Assembly (NCBI GenBank): GCA_963709085.1
Contig: CAVPVB010000007.1
Coordinates: forward strand, 2,170,001 to 2,234,000
Reading direction: 5' to 3'
DNA: 64,000 nt
From: Rhodovastum sp963709085
GTDB lineage: Bacteria; Pseudomonadota; Alphaproteobacteria; Acetobacterales; Acetobacteraceae
Positions 33,689 through 42,321 of the stretch are shown one piece after another; the stretch's first letter is position 1; each line of letters begins with the position of its first letter. A program made the position numbers and the translations under genes. The notes below the pieces were generated by a model. The model was not told where the DNA came from, ran no database searches, and saw nothing but the letters and a program-made list of their open reading frames with translations.

Positions 33689-34624
33689 TTATTTGGCGGC
33701 CGGCCCGGCCTCCAGCAACGCCAGATTTTGCTCGGCCAGGTCCGCGGTTGCCGAATCGGGCGCCAGTATGATCGCCTGTTCCCAGTCGCGGCGCGCCCCG
33801 TCCCAGTCGTTGCGGCGCTCCCGCAGGATGCCGCGTTCCAGCAGCGCCTCCGCATTTTCGGGGTCGATCGCGATCGAGCGGTCGATATCGTCCTGCGCCA
33901 GCTCGAGCTGGCCGAGATGGCGCCAGGCGGAAGCGCGCAGCACCAGCGTCTCCGCCCGGCGCGGGTCGGCGTCCAGGGCCCGCGTCAGGTCGTCCTCTGC
34001 GTCCTCGAAGCGGTTGAGTCCTCCGGCGGCGACGGCCCGATCCACCAGCATGTCGGCGTCGTCGGGGGTGAGCGCGAGCGCGGACGTGCTGGCGCGGTAG
34101 GCATTCGCGGCGTTGCCGGTCATCAGCCAGGCCTGGGCGGCCTGCCCGAACACCACCGCCCGCGCGGCCGGGGGCGCATGGCTGGTGGCGGCGAGGCGTT
34201 CCAGCAGCTTGGCGCCGGTCTCGGCGTTGCCCAGCGACACCTCGGCCAGGGCGTGGCAATGCACGGCGCCCTCGCCGCCGTCGGTCCAGCCTTCGGCGAA
34301 GCTGGCGGCCCCGCGCGGATCGTCGGGCAGCATGGCGAGGCATTGCTCGTAGCGGGCTCCCTCCGCCACCCGCGGGGGCACCGGCGGCACCGGCAGGGTC
34401 TGCCGGGGAGGGCTGGCCGGGCCGGCTTCGGGTGGGGCTGCCTGGGTTGGGGCAGCTTCGTCCGGCCCGGCAGCGATCGGCCCGCCAGCGATCGGCCCGG
34501 CAGCAATCGGGGCAGCGCCGTCCGGGGCAGGGGGGGAGGCGTGGCCGAGCAGAGTCCAGCCCAGCCCGCCGGCGGCGAGCAGGAGCACGACCGCCCCGAC
34601 GATCGCGGCGTTGCGCGTGTTCAT
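33689..34624 (-). CDS. TPR-repeat protein with N-terminal membrane anchor
   Basis: The 311-residue protein starts with a membrane helix (AAIVGAVVLLLAAGGLGWTLL), then a Pro/Ala/Gly-rich linker with PIAAGPIAGGPIAAGP repeats, and a C-terminal tetratricopeptide region of at least four units (DADMLVDRAVAAGGLNRFED, AETLVLRASAWRHLGQLELA, AEALLERGILRERRNDWDGA). It is probably periplasmic and acts as a scaffold. The linker repeats lie in DNA of simple repeated CGGCCCGSCAGC units near 34480-34510. It converges on the EAL gene with 16 bp between stops and is divergent from the SDR gene. Confidence 0.82.
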   Translation of the reverse strand: MNTRNAAIVGAVVLLLAAGGLGWTLLGHASPPAPDGAAPIAAGPIAGGPIAAGPDEAAPTQAAPPEAGPASPPRQTLPVPPVPPRVAEGARYEQCLAMLPDDPRGAASFAEGWTDGGEGAVHCHALAEVSLGNAETGAKLLERLAATSHAPPAARAVVFGQAAQAWLMTGNAANAYRASTSALALTPDDADMLVDRAVAAGGLNRFEDAEDDLTRALDADPRRAETLVLRASAWRHLGQLELAQDDIDRSIAIDPENAEALLERGILRERRNDWDGARRDWEQAIILAPDSATADLAEQNLALLEAGPAAK

Positions 34625-34672
34625 GATCGGGCCATTGTAGGCTGGTGGCGCGGATTGGGGCAAACACAGCGC

Positions 34673-35527
34673 ATGCATGGACCGTATCGTCTCGTTGTCT
34701 TCGGGCTTGGCTATACCGGCGCCGCCATTGCGGCGCGTGCGGTGGAAATGGGGTGGCAGGTTTCCGGCGCCAGCCGCGACCCGGCCGGGATTCGCGCGCC
34801 TTCCGGCGTGCAGGTGATCGGCTTCGACCACGCCGCCGGTGCGCTGGCCGAGGCCACCCACCTGGTCGCCACCGCCCCGCCGGGCGCGCAGGGCGACCCG
34901 GTGCTGGCGGCCCATCGCGCTGCGATTGCCGCGGCGCCGCAGCTGCGCTGGGCGGGTTATTTGTCCACCACCGGCGTCTATGGCGATCGCGGCGGCGCCT
35001 GGGTGGACGAAGCCACGCTGCCCGCCCCCGGGTCGGAACGCAGCGTGCGGCGGGTGGCGGCGGAGCAGGGCTGGGCGCAATTCGCCGGCCGGCTGGCGGT
35101 GGATGTGTTCCGGGTGGCCGGCATTTACGGGCCGGGACGTTCGGCGCTGGAGGATGTGCGGGCCGGCACGGCGCGGCGGGTGCTCCGGCCCGGGCACCTG
35201 TTCGGCCGCATCCACCGCGACGATATCGCCCGCGCGGTGCTGGCGGCGGCGGGGCAGGCGCGTCCGCCGGGGGTGCGGGTGCTGCATCTGGTGGATGACG
35301 AACCGGCGGAGAGTGCCGCGGTGATCGAGGAGGCGGCCCGGCTGCTGGGCGTCGAGCCGCCGCCTGCGGTGCCGTACGAGCAGGCCGAGCCGGCGATGAG
35401 CCCGATGGCGCGCAGCTTCTGGGCGGAGAGCCGGCTTGTGGCCAACGCGAAAACCAAGGCTGCGCTGGGGATCGCCTGGCTGTATCCGACCTATCGGGAG
35501 GGGTTGCGCGCCATCCTGGCGGGGTGA
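34673..35527 (+). CDS. NAD(P)-dependent epimerase/SDR family protein
   Basis: The 284-residue protein is an extended short-chain dehydrogenase of the atypical YeeZ-like kind. The nucleotide-binding glycine motif is VVFGLGYTGAAIAARA at the N-terminus. STTGVYGDRGGAWVDE is the epimerase active-site region, with Thr/Ser and Tyr but without the standard Y-x-x-x-K. RVAGIYGPGRSALE and RIHRDDIARAVLAA follow in the expected order. The substrate is unknown. It begins 48 bp from the divergent TPR gene. The ribosome site is weak. Confidence 0.85.
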   Translation: MHGPYRLVVFGLGYTGAAIAARAVEMGWQVSGASRDPAGIRAPSGVQVIGFDHAAGALAEATHLVATAPPGAQGDPVLAAHRAAIAAAPQLRWAGYLSTTGVYGDRGGAWVDEATLPAPGSERSVRRVAAEQGWAQFAGRLAVDVFRVAGIYGPGRSALEDVRAGTARRVLRPGHLFGRIHRDDIARAVLAAAGQARPPGVRVLHLVDDEPAESAAVIEEAARLLGVEPPPAVPYEQAEPAMSPMARSFWAESRLVANAKTKAALGIAWLYPTYREGLRAILAG

Positions 35528-35768
35528 TGCGGCGTTTTTGCCGGCCTCCTGGTACATCGTTTACATGAATCGATTCTATCCAAGGCGAGAATGGCGGGCA
35601 GGTCCCGGGCATTGGGGGCCTCGCCATGGGAGTCGCTCATCATCACGGTGCACTGATACGGATTCGGCGGTTTCAATCCGCTATGGATCTGATAGAATTT
35701 ACACATCCGTAAGCATCGGTCTTCCGCGAGCATCGGTATTGCAAATATCCGCACTGAGAGAGGCAAAC

Positions 35769-36822
35769 GTGAGGGCAAAGCTCATATCGACCGCAGCCGG
35801 TTTCGTGGCTGCCGCCGTGGCATGCGTCGGGTCCGGGTCTTCGGCCAAGGCATGCAGTCTCATTCTGTGGAACACCAACGGCCAGGCCGTCGTCGCCGCA
35901 CGGACCTGGGATCTGTACGTCGACGAGAAGCCGCGGCTCGTCTATCTGCCACGCGGTATTGCCCGCCGTGGCGCTGCCGAGGGCAACGCAGCCCAATGGA
36001 CTTCGAAGTTTGCGAGCACCGTGCTGACGGCCTTCGACGCCGGCGCGGGCGACGGCATGAACGAAGCCGGGCTCAGTGCGCATCTCCTCTATCTGCATGG
36101 CACCGAGTACGCGCCCACCGACGAGCGGCCTGCCGTCTCGAACCTCTGGTGGGCGCACTATGTCCTGGACAACTACGCCACGGTGGCCGAGGCCCTGGAA
36201 GGAACTCAAGGCCGTGCAGATTGTTTCGAACAAGGCGCTCGGGCGCGAATGGCCATTGCACATGGCCCTCGAGGATGCCGCCGGCGACAGCGCGGTGCTT
36301 GAGTTCGTCAACGGCAAGCTGGTTGTTCATCACGGCAGGGACGTCACCGTGATGACCAACGAGCCGACGCTGGACGAGCAACTGACCAACCTGAAGCGCT
36401 ACAAACTGTTCGGCGGCAACCTCGCGATGCCGGGTGACGTCGACCCTGCGAGCCGCTTCGTCCGCGCCGCGTCCTATCTGAAAACGCTGCCGAAGCCGGC
36501 GAACACCGATGAGGCGGTGGCCCGTCTCGCCGGGATTGCCCGCAACGTCGCCGTGCCCTTCGGGGCGGTCGATACGTCCGGCAGCGAATCCGTCGATGTT
36601 TGGCCCACGAGGTGGGGTACGGTGGTCGACCTCACCCACAAGGTCTACTATGTCATGCCCGTCAACAGCCCGGCCGTGTTCTGGGTGGACTTCGGCAAGC
36701 TCGACCCTGCGTCATCGGAGATTCTCGCCCTCGATCCATACGACATCCGGCTGAGCGGCGAGGTGTCGGGGCAGTTGAAGAGTTTCGCAACCGTGCAGAA
36801 GCCGTTTCCGCCCGCGCCCTGA
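35769..36822 (+). CDS. Secreted Ntn-hydrolase, choloylglycine/penicillin-acylase-like (one frameshift)
   Basis: This is a secreted linear-amide hydrolase (Ntn fold) of about 350 residues after correction. The signal peptide ends KA before CSLILWNTNGQAVV, so the mature N-terminal cysteine would be the nucleophile. AARTWDLY gives the expected Arg and Asp. The frame changes near 36197, where CTGGAAGGAACTC should read CTGAAGGAACTC (E-A-L-K-E-L-K-A-V-Q). The remainder continues through NKALGREWPLHMALEDAAGD and ends FPPAP. The GTG at 35769 has a GAGAGG site. The natural substrate may be an N-acyl amide such as an N-acyl homoserine lactone, a bile-salt-like compound or penicillin V; sequence alone cannot tell. 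Confidence 0.85.
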
Positions 36823-36911
36823 CCGCGCAGGCGCGCGCGACCGTCCGAACCATTGTCGGGATCGTCCGCATGTCCTCTGAAGAGATCGATCGCAGCCTGA
36901 AACGCAGCAAG

Positions 36912-37059
36912 CCCCGGGAACCACGTAAGACCCGGGGCCCGCTGAGGAGCGATCTATGCCGCAACGATCACCGTGAGGCGGGAAGCTGAACGGTTCGCCT
37001 TCATGGCTGCTGGCGGAAGGCCTGGCACTGGCGTGCTCCGGCCGCGCTGCCACGCGGCC
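36912..37059 (+). other. Two GC-rich hairpins in the leader of the SMR gene
   Basis: CCCCGGG/CCCGGGG (36912-36918 and 36931-36937) and GGCCGCG/CGCGGCC (37040-37046 and 37053-37059) are two 7-bp stems between the Ntn-hydrolase and SMR genes. SMR genes can be controlled by guanidine riboswitches of two small hairpins with ACGR loops. Here the loops are AACCACGTAAGA and CTGCCA, so the motif is not met. They may be terminator and leader structures. Confidence 0.35.
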
Positions 37060-37087
37060 GCTGACCGGATCCGACAAGGAAATCCCG

Positions 37088-37417
37088 ATGAATTGGATCT
37101 ATCTGCTGATCGCGATCGTGGCGGAAGTGACCGGCACGTCGGCCTTGAAGGCATCGCAGGGGTTCACGGTGCTGTTGCCCTCGGTGGTGGTCATGGTGGG
37201 CTACGTCGTCGCGTTCTATTTCCTTTCGTTGACGCTCGGCAGCATTCCTGTGGGCATCGCCTATGCGCTGTGGTCCGGCATAGGGATCGTCTTCATATCG
37301 GCGGTCGGCTGGCTGTGGCTCGGCCAGCCCCTGGACACGGCGGCGGTGATCGGCATCGCCCTCATCGTCGCGGGCGCGGGTGTTATCAACCTTTTCTCGA
37401 ACGCGACCGCACATTAG
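37088..37417 (+). CDS. Small multidrug resistance (SMR) family exporter
   Basis: The 109-residue protein has four membrane helices, the SMR signature. The essential glutamate is in IVAEVTGTSALKAS (residue 13), the equivalent of EmrE Glu14. The second-half motif AYALWSGIGIVFISAVGW contains the conserved Trp. This sequence fits the EmrE/Qac branch rather than the Gdx (SugE) guanidinium branch. It works as a proton-coupled antiporter of cationic compounds as a dimer. The ATG at 37088 has an AAGGA site. No partner SMR gene is adjacent. Confidence 0.93.
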   Translation: MNWIYLLIAIVAEVTGTSALKASQGFTVLLPSVVVMVGYVVAFYFLSLTLGSIPVGIAYALWSGIGIVFISAVGWLWLGQPLDTAAVIGIALIVAGAGVINLFSNATAH

Positions 37418-37491
37418 CAGGGAAATTCCCCTGAGTGGCAGGCGCTGGTACAACCCGGCAATGTGACCTGGGGCATCCGGAGTGAAGACCT

Positions 37492-37872
37492 ATGCGACAA
37501 TACCCAAATCGCAGTTCCGCAGTACTTGCTTGTGCGGTTCTCGTAATGTCGGCTGGGATAGCCTCGGCCCAGATCGACCCGTTTCCCAATAGGAACCTGA
37601 CGCTCTCCGAGAGCGACCTCGCCGTCATTGAAGAGGTTGCGGGTGGGCTGATCAGCGGAAAAATTGTGCCCACCGGCACCAAGCTGGAGTGGTACAATGG
37701 TGAGACACAGCGGCGCGGGACAATCGAGGTACTGGGTTCGAGCCAGTCCGACGGCCGGCCATGCCACAAGCTGCGCTACACCTTCCCGATCAAGGCAAAT
37801 CCCGGGTCGCGGGTCTACGACCTGAACTGGTGCAAAATGGCGGATGGTGACTGGAAGATAGCGCCCAAGTAA
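37492..37872 (+). CDS. Secreted protein with RT0821/Lpp0805-like surface-antigen domain
   Basis: The 126-residue protein has a signal peptide cleaved after ASA (residues 1-26). The mature part resembles the C-terminal domain of 16-kDa surface antigens: LEWYNGETQRRGTIEVL aligns with the W-x-N-x-x-T-G element, GRPCHKLRYTF has the conserved Cys, and NWCKMADGDWKIAPK has the terminal C-x5-G-x-W-K pattern. The two cysteines may pair. It lacks the Gly-zipper N-terminus that many relatives have. Function is unknown, probably in the outer membrane or periplasm. Confidence 0.75.
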   Translation: MRQYPNRSSAVLACAVLVMSAGIASAQIDPFPNRNLTLSESDLAVIEEVAGGLISGKIVPTGTKLEWYNGETQRRGTIEVLGSSQSDGRPCHKLRYTFPIKANPGSRVYDLNWCKMADGDWKIAPK

Positions 37873-37890
37873 CCGCAACGGAGTCAGCAA

Positions 37891-37988
37891 GTAGGGTGGG
37901 CTTCAGCCCACCATTGCGTGTTGCAACCGTTTGAGGTGTACCCCATTCGCTGGACCGGTTTGCGTTGGTGGGCTGAAGCCCACCCTAC
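37891..37988. repeat. REP pair (REPIN-like) with GTAG ends
   Basis: A 98-bp element starts and ends with 23-bp perfect inverted arms (37891-37913 and 37966-37988). Each arm begins GTAG from its own 5' end and is followed by a palindrome GGTGGGCTTCAGCCCACC. This head-to-head layout, with a GTAG tetranucleotide at each foot, is that of REP elements mobilised by REP-associated tyrosine transposases. No such transposase is in the window. It lies between two unrelated rightward genes. Confidence 0.88.
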
Positions 37989-38167
37989 ATGATCAGCGGC
38001 GGCTTTGAAGCTCTTCACGGAAGCAGCCATCGGAGGGCGAAGCGCCGAGATGTTCGATTCCTTGGACACGCCGTACTAGCCTCGCACGCGCCCCGCGCCC
38101 GCTTGCCGAAGAAGCCGGCGGTCCTGCATCATCCGACCCGCTCCAGGTCGAAATCACGGAGGACATC

Positions 38168-38539
38168 ATGCGCGCAAACGCTCGGCGGTGCTTTCTCCCG
38201 ATCCTCGCCGCGCTGGCGGTTAGCGGCGGCAGTGCCTTCGCGGGCACGCCGCAAATGGTGCAGTCCACGCCGGCGGCCGAGGAGATCCTGGACGGGCGCA
38301 ACCTGCAATTCGTCATCCGGTTCGATCGTCCGGTGGACCATCTGGCGGCGCGGCTGGAGGTCACGCAGGACGGCAAATCCGTGCTGTCCCTGCATCCGCT
38401 GATGGACAGCGCGCCCGACGTGCTGTTCGCCTCGGTGCCGGCGTTGTCGGCCGGCCGATATTCGCTGCATTGGCATCTCGGCGCCGCGTTCGGCGGCGAG
38501 GCGGTGGACGGCGACGTGCCGTTCTCGATCCGGCGCTAA
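38168..38539 (+). CDS. Secreted CopC-like protein with altered metal ligands
   Basis: The 123-residue periplasmic protein has a signal peptide ending AFAG and the CopC beta-sandwich pattern (QSTPAAEEILDG, RFDRPVDHLAARLEVTQDG, VPALSAGRYSLHWHL). CopC proteins bind Cu(II) in the periplasm. The usual N-terminal His is absent (mature start near GTPQMVQS), and the DGH metal-ligand motif after the tryptophan is replaced by AFGGEAVDG. Only the HWH at residues 103-105 may bind metal. No CopD gene follows. It overlaps the end of the convergent hydrolase gene by four bases. The start follows CACGGAGGACATC. Confidence 0.75.
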   Translation: MRANARRCFLPILAALAVSGGSAFAGTPQMVQSTPAAEEILDGRNLQFVIRFDRPVDHLAARLEVTQDGKSVLSLHPLMDSAPDVLFASVPALSAGRYSLHWHLGAAFGGEAVDGDVPFSIRR

Positions 38540-39318
38540 TCCGGCCCGGAACCAGTCGGCAAAGCCCCGGTCAGCGCCGCCACCGTGCGGGTCAGCAGCA
38601 GAATATCCTGCGGGCGGGACAGGCGGTGCTCGCCATCCTTCAGCAGCACCAGTTGCACATCGGTGCTGCGCAGCCGGTCCGCCAGCCGCAGGGCGGTTTC
38701 CCAGGGGACGTCCGGGTCCTGCTGGCCGTGCAGCAGGCGGACCGGGCAGTCGAGGGCGATTTTTCCGCCGAGCAGCAGATGCTGGCGGCCATCCTCGATC
38801 AGGGCGCTGGTGATCGGGGTGGTGTCGCCATACTGGCTCGGCACGTGCAGCACGCCCTCGCGCAGCAGCTTCTCGCGCTGCGGCGGCGGCAGGGCCGGCC
38901 AGATCAGCTCCTCGGTGAAATCCGGCGCGGCGGCGATGCCGACCAGGGCGGCCACCCGCGCCGGCATGGCGAGCGCCGTCAGCAGGGCGATCCAGCCGCC
39001 CATGGAGGAGCCTACCAGCACCAGCGGCCCCTCGGTCAGCGCCGCGATCACCCGGCGGGCATCGTCCGCCCATGCGCCGATCGTGCCGTCGGTGAAGTTC
39101 CCGCCGCTGGCGCCGTGGCCCGCATAGTCCAGCCGCAGCATCGCCCGCCCCTCGGCCGCGCACCAGTCGCGCAGGGCGATCGCCTTCGAGCCGGTCATGT
39201 CGCTGCGGAAGCCGGGCAGGAACACCAGCGTGGGGGCGCGGCCGGGCAGGCGCGCCCAGGCCAGCTCGATTCCGTCGCCGCGGTCCAGCCGTCCGGTCTC
39301 TTCCCCCGTGTGCACCAT
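38536..39318 (-). CDS. Alpha/beta-fold hydrolase
   Basis: The 260-residue cytoplasmic protein is a serine hydrolase. The nucleophile elbow is VLVGSSMGGWIALL (GxSxG), the acid is in GQQDPDVPWETAL and the histidine in KDGEHRLSRPQDI. FRSDMTGSKAIAL and RLDYAGHGASGG are typical of thioesterase-like hydrolases (for example the ABHD10-type depalmitoylase group). The substrate is unknown. It is divergent from the GT4 gene with 47 bp between starts. Confidence 0.85.
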   Translation of the reverse strand: MVHTGEETGRLDRGDGIELAWARLPGRAPTLVFLPGFRSDMTGSKAIALRDWCAAEGRAMLRLDYAGHGASGGNFTDGTIGAWADDARRVIAALTEGPLVLVGSSMGGWIALLTALAMPARVAALVGIAAAPDFTEELIWPALPPPQREKLLREGVLHVPSQYGDTTPITSALIEDGRQHLLLGGKIALDCPVRLLHGQQDPDVPWETALRLADRLRSTDVQLVLLKDGEHRLSRPQDILLLTRTVAALTGALPTGSGPD

Positions 39319-39365
39319 GATGTGCGCGTCCTTCCATTCGCCGGGCTGCGTGATATAGCCGCTGC

Positions 39366-40535
39366 ATGACGAACGTAACCCCGCCCGGCACGCCGGTGGT
39401 CCTGCAGGTGCTGCCGGCGCTGGAAAGCGGCGGGGTGGAACGCGGGACGGTGGAGATCGCCGCCGCCATCGCCGAGGCCGGCGGCATTGCGCTGGTGGCC
39501 AGCGCCGGCGGGCGGATGGCGGCCGAGGTGGAGCACGCGGGCGGGCGCATTTTCACCCTGCCGCTGGACCGCAAGTCGCCGCTGCAGCTCTGGCGCAATG
39601 CGGCGCTGCTGGCCGGCATTATCCGGGCCGAGCGGGTCAATATCGTGCATGCCCGCTCGCGCGCGCCGGCCTGGTCGGCGTGGCTGGCGGCGCGGCGGAC
39701 CGGGGTGCATTTCGTTACCACCTACCACGCCCCCTATGGCGAACGGCCGCGCCTGAAGCGCCTCTACAATGCGGTGATGGCGCGCGGTGAGGTGGTGATT
39801 GCCATCAGCGGCTTCATCGCCGGGCTGGTGGCGGCGCGCCACGGGGTGAACTGGACGCGCATCCGCGTCATCCCGCGCGGCGTCGATCCCGCCGTGTTCG
39901 ACCCTGAAGCGGTCGGGCCGGAGCGCAAGGCCGCCCTGGCGCGGGCCTGGGGGGTGGCGGAGGGAACGCCGGTGCTGATGCTGCCGGGCCGGCTGACCCG
40001 CTGGAAAGGCCAGGAGGAAATGATCACGGCGCTGGCTGGCATGCGCCATCGCGAGGCGGTGGCGGTGCTGGTCGGCGGCGACCAGGGGCGACGCCGCTAT
40101 GCCGAGGGCCTGGCGGCGCTGGCGACCCGGCTCGGCGTCAGCAACCGGCTGCGCCTGGTGGGCCATGCCGACGACATGCCGGCGGCGCTTGCGCTGTCCG
40201 ATGTCGTGGTCAACGCCTCTACCGATCCGGAGGGGTTCGGCCGCGTCGTCATCGAGGCGCAGGCGATGGCGCGTCCGGTGATCGCCTCCAACCATGGCGG
40301 CGCCGCCGAGACGGTGGTGCACGGGGATACCGGCTGGCTGGTGCCGCCGGGCGATACCGACGCCCTGGCCGCGGTGCTGGATGCGGTGCTCGACCTGCCG
40401 GCGGCGCGGCGCGCGGCGGTCGGCGCCCGGGCGCGCGCGGCGGTGCAGGCACGCTACACGGTGGCGGCCATGCAGCAGGCCACGCTGGAAGTCTATCGCG
40501 ATCTGCTCGCGGCCGGGCTGGAAGCAAGGCGCTGA
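39366..40535 (+). CDS. Glycosyltransferase family 4
   Basis: The 389-residue GT-B glycosyltransferase has the N-terminal acceptor domain (PALESGGVERGTVEIAAAI, a loop typical of GT4) and the C-terminal donor domain with GRLTRWKGQEEMI and the E-x7-E motif DPEGFGRVVIEAQ. It would transfer a sugar from a nucleotide-sugar in cell-envelope polysaccharide or LPS synthesis. Its stop overlaps the next start by one base (TGATG), and the following two genes also overlap, so three envelope genes form one operon. Confidence 0.92.
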   Translation: MTNVTPPGTPVVLQVLPALESGGVERGTVEIAAAIAEAGGIALVASAGGRMAAEVEHAGGRIFTLPLDRKSPLQLWRNAALLAGIIRAERVNIVHARSRAPAWSAWLAARRTGVHFVTTYHAPYGERPRLKRLYNAVMARGEVVIAISGFIAGLVAARHGVNWTRIRVIPRGVDPAVFDPEAVGPERKAALARAWGVAEGTPVLMLPGRLTRWKGQEEMITALAGMRHREAVAVLVGGDQGRRRYAEGLAALATRLGVSNRLRLVGHADDMPAALALSDVVVNASTDPEGFGRVVIEAQAMARPVIASNHGGAAETVVHGDTGWLVPPGDTDALAAVLDAVLDLPAARRAAVGARARAAVQARYTVAAMQQATLEVYRDLLAAGLEARR

Positions 40536-41335
40536 TGGCGGATGCGCCGGCGATCGCCGCGCAGGCCGCCCGGTTCGGCGTGGCGGCAGCGGTGCATCCC
40601 GAGGACCACATCTGGAATTTCGTTCTCGGCCACCCCGGCTTCGGCTCCCGCGCCGCCGCGATCGAGTACTATTTCGCCGACGGCGCCCAGTCGGCGCGGC
40701 ATTTCCGCGAGCTGATCGGGCCGGGGGCGCGCGGGGCGGTGCTGGAATTCGCCGCCGGCTATGGCTGCGTCACCCGCCATCTGGCGCTCGCGCGGGAACT
40801 CGACCTGACCGCCTGCGACATCCATGACGAGGCGGTGGGCTTCCTGCGCCGCCAGCTCGGCGTGCGCGCCATTGGCTCGGATTCCTGCCCCGAACTGTTC
40901 GCTGCTACCGGCTTCTATGCGGCGGTGCTGGCGCTGTCGTTTTTCTCGCACATGCCGCTGGCCACCTGGGCGCGCTGGCTGGTGCGGTTGACGCTGCCGC
41001 TGGCGGTTGGCGGCCGGCTGGTGTTCACCACGCACGGGCGGCACAGCCGGTCACATTTCGGCGACCCGGAGCTGCCCGAGTCCGGATTCTGGTTCCGGCC
41101 CACCAGCGAGCAGAACGATCTGCCGGTGACCGATTACGGCCAGACCATCACCACGCCCGAATTCGTCCGTGGAGTGCTCGCGACCCTGCCCTGGGTGGAG
41201 CTGGAGGCGTGCCACGAGGCCGATTGGTGGGCGCATCAGGATACCTGGGTGGTACGCAAGCGAAGCCCCGCGCCGCTGCCGCCGTCGCGCCTGGGCGAGC
41301 CGCCGCGCCTGTGGCGGCGGCGGAGGCAGAAGTGA
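40535..41335 (+). CDS. SAM-dependent methyltransferase
   Basis: The 266-residue class I methyltransferase has the SAM-binding motif AVLEFAAGYGCVTRHLALA and a following acidic residue (ACDIHDEAV). The post-motif ALSFFSHMPLATWARW matches methyltransferase motif IV/V regions. It lies between two glycosyltransferase genes and overlaps both (TGATG and GTGA), so it probably methylates a sugar or glycolipid in the same pathway. The extreme C-terminus is basic (PPRLWRRRRQK). Confidence 0.85.
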   Translation: MADAPAIAAQAARFGVAAAVHPEDHIWNFVLGHPGFGSRAAAIEYYFADGAQSARHFRELIGPGARGAVLEFAAGYGCVTRHLALARELDLTACDIHDEAVGFLRRQLGVRAIGSDSCPELFAATGFYAAVLALSFFSHMPLATWARWLVRLTLPLAVGGRLVFTTHGRHSRSHFGDPELPESGFWFRPTSEQNDLPVTDYGQTITTPEFVRGVLATLPWVELEACHEADWWAHQDTWVVRKRSPAPLPPSRLGEPPRLWRRRRQK

Positions 41336-42321
41336 AGCGGGTTCTGGTGATCCGCCTGGGCGCGCTGGGCGATTTTTTCCTCTCCCTCGGTCCGTTCGCC
41401 GCCATTCGCGCGCGTCATGCGGCCGACGAGATCTCGCTGCTGACCACCGCCCCCTTCGCCGCCCTGGCGCGGCGCGCACCCTGGTTCGACCGGGTGGAGG
41501 TGGATGCGCGGCCCTCCCCGTTGGATGTTCCGGGCGTGCTGCGCCTGAGCCGCCAATTGGCGGGCTTTGATTTCGTCTACGATCTGCAGACCTCTGGCCG
41601 GTCCTCGGTTTATTTCACTCTCGCCGGGCGGCCTGCCTGGTCGGGGATCGCGTCGGGGTGCTCGCATCCGCACGCCAATCCGCGCCGCGACTTCATGCAC
41701 ACGCTGGAGCGGCAGCGGGAGCAGCTGGAAATGGCGGGGGTGGAAGAATTTCCGCCGCCCGACCTGTCCTGGCTGCTGTGCCGGCCGGGGCTCGAACTGC
41801 CGGACCCCTATGTGCTGCTGGTGCCCGGCGCGGCGCCGACCCGGCCGCGCAAGCGCTGGCCGGCGGAGCGTTTCGGCGCGCTGGCGGCCCTGCTGGCGGC
41901 GGGCGGGCTCACGCCGGTGGTGGCCGGCACCGCCGGCGAGGCGCCGTTGGCCGCCCGCATTCGCGCCGCCTGCCCGGCGGCGATCGACCTGACCGGACAG
42001 ACCGCGCTGGCCGACCTTCCCGGGCTGGCCGCCAGGGCGGCGCTGGCGGTGGGCAACGATACCGGGCCGATGCATGTGGCCGCCGCGGTGGGGTGCCGCT
42101 GCGTGGTGCTGTTTTCCGCCGACAGCGACCCGGCGCTGACCGCGCCGCGGGGGCCGGACGGCGCGTGGCCGGTGGTGGTGCGGGTGGGCAATCTGGCCGA
42201 TTTGCCGGTCGAGGATGTGGTTGCGGCGGCGGCGGCGTTTCTGCGGGAGGAAGGAAGTAAGGCCAGGGCTCTGCCCTGGACCCGCCAAGGGCCGGGAGGC
42301 CCTTGGAACCCATTCGTTTAG
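41332..42321 (+). CDS. Glycosyltransferase family 9 (heptosyltransferase-like) with repeat-encoded tail
   Basis: This 329-residue protein resembles ADP-heptose:LPS heptosyltransferases. The N-terminus RVLVIRLGALGDFFLSLG and the donor-site motif GNDTGPMHVAAAVG are diagnostic. The start is a GTG at 41332 that overlaps the upstream stop. The last 23 residues (from about EGSKARALPWTRQGPGG) are encoded by a dispersed hairpin repeat that begins at 42245. The original gene probably ended near the FLREE helix, and the repeat has added a tail before a TAG at 42319. Confidence 0.88.
   Translation: MKRVLVIRLGALGDFFLSLGPFAAIRARHAADEISLLTTAPFAALARRAPWFDRVEVDARPSPLDVPGVLRLSRQLAGFDFVYDLQTSGRSSVYFTLAGRPAWSGIASGCSHPHANPRRDFMHTLERQREQLEMAGVEEFPPPDLSWLLCRPGLELPDPYVLLVPGAAPTRPRKRWPAERFGALAALLAAGGLTPVVAGTAGEAPLAARIRAACPAAIDLTGQTALADLPGLAARAALAVGNDTGPMHVAAAVGCRCVVLFSADSDPALTAPRGPDGAWPVVVRVGNLADLPVEDVVAAAAAFLREEGSKARALPWTRQGPGGPWNPFV

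Noticed and set aside
36823..37087. Guanidine (mini-ykkC) riboswitch upstream of the SMR gene
   Set aside because: Two hairpins exist, but their loops are not ACGR and the gene belongs to the EmrE/Qac branch.
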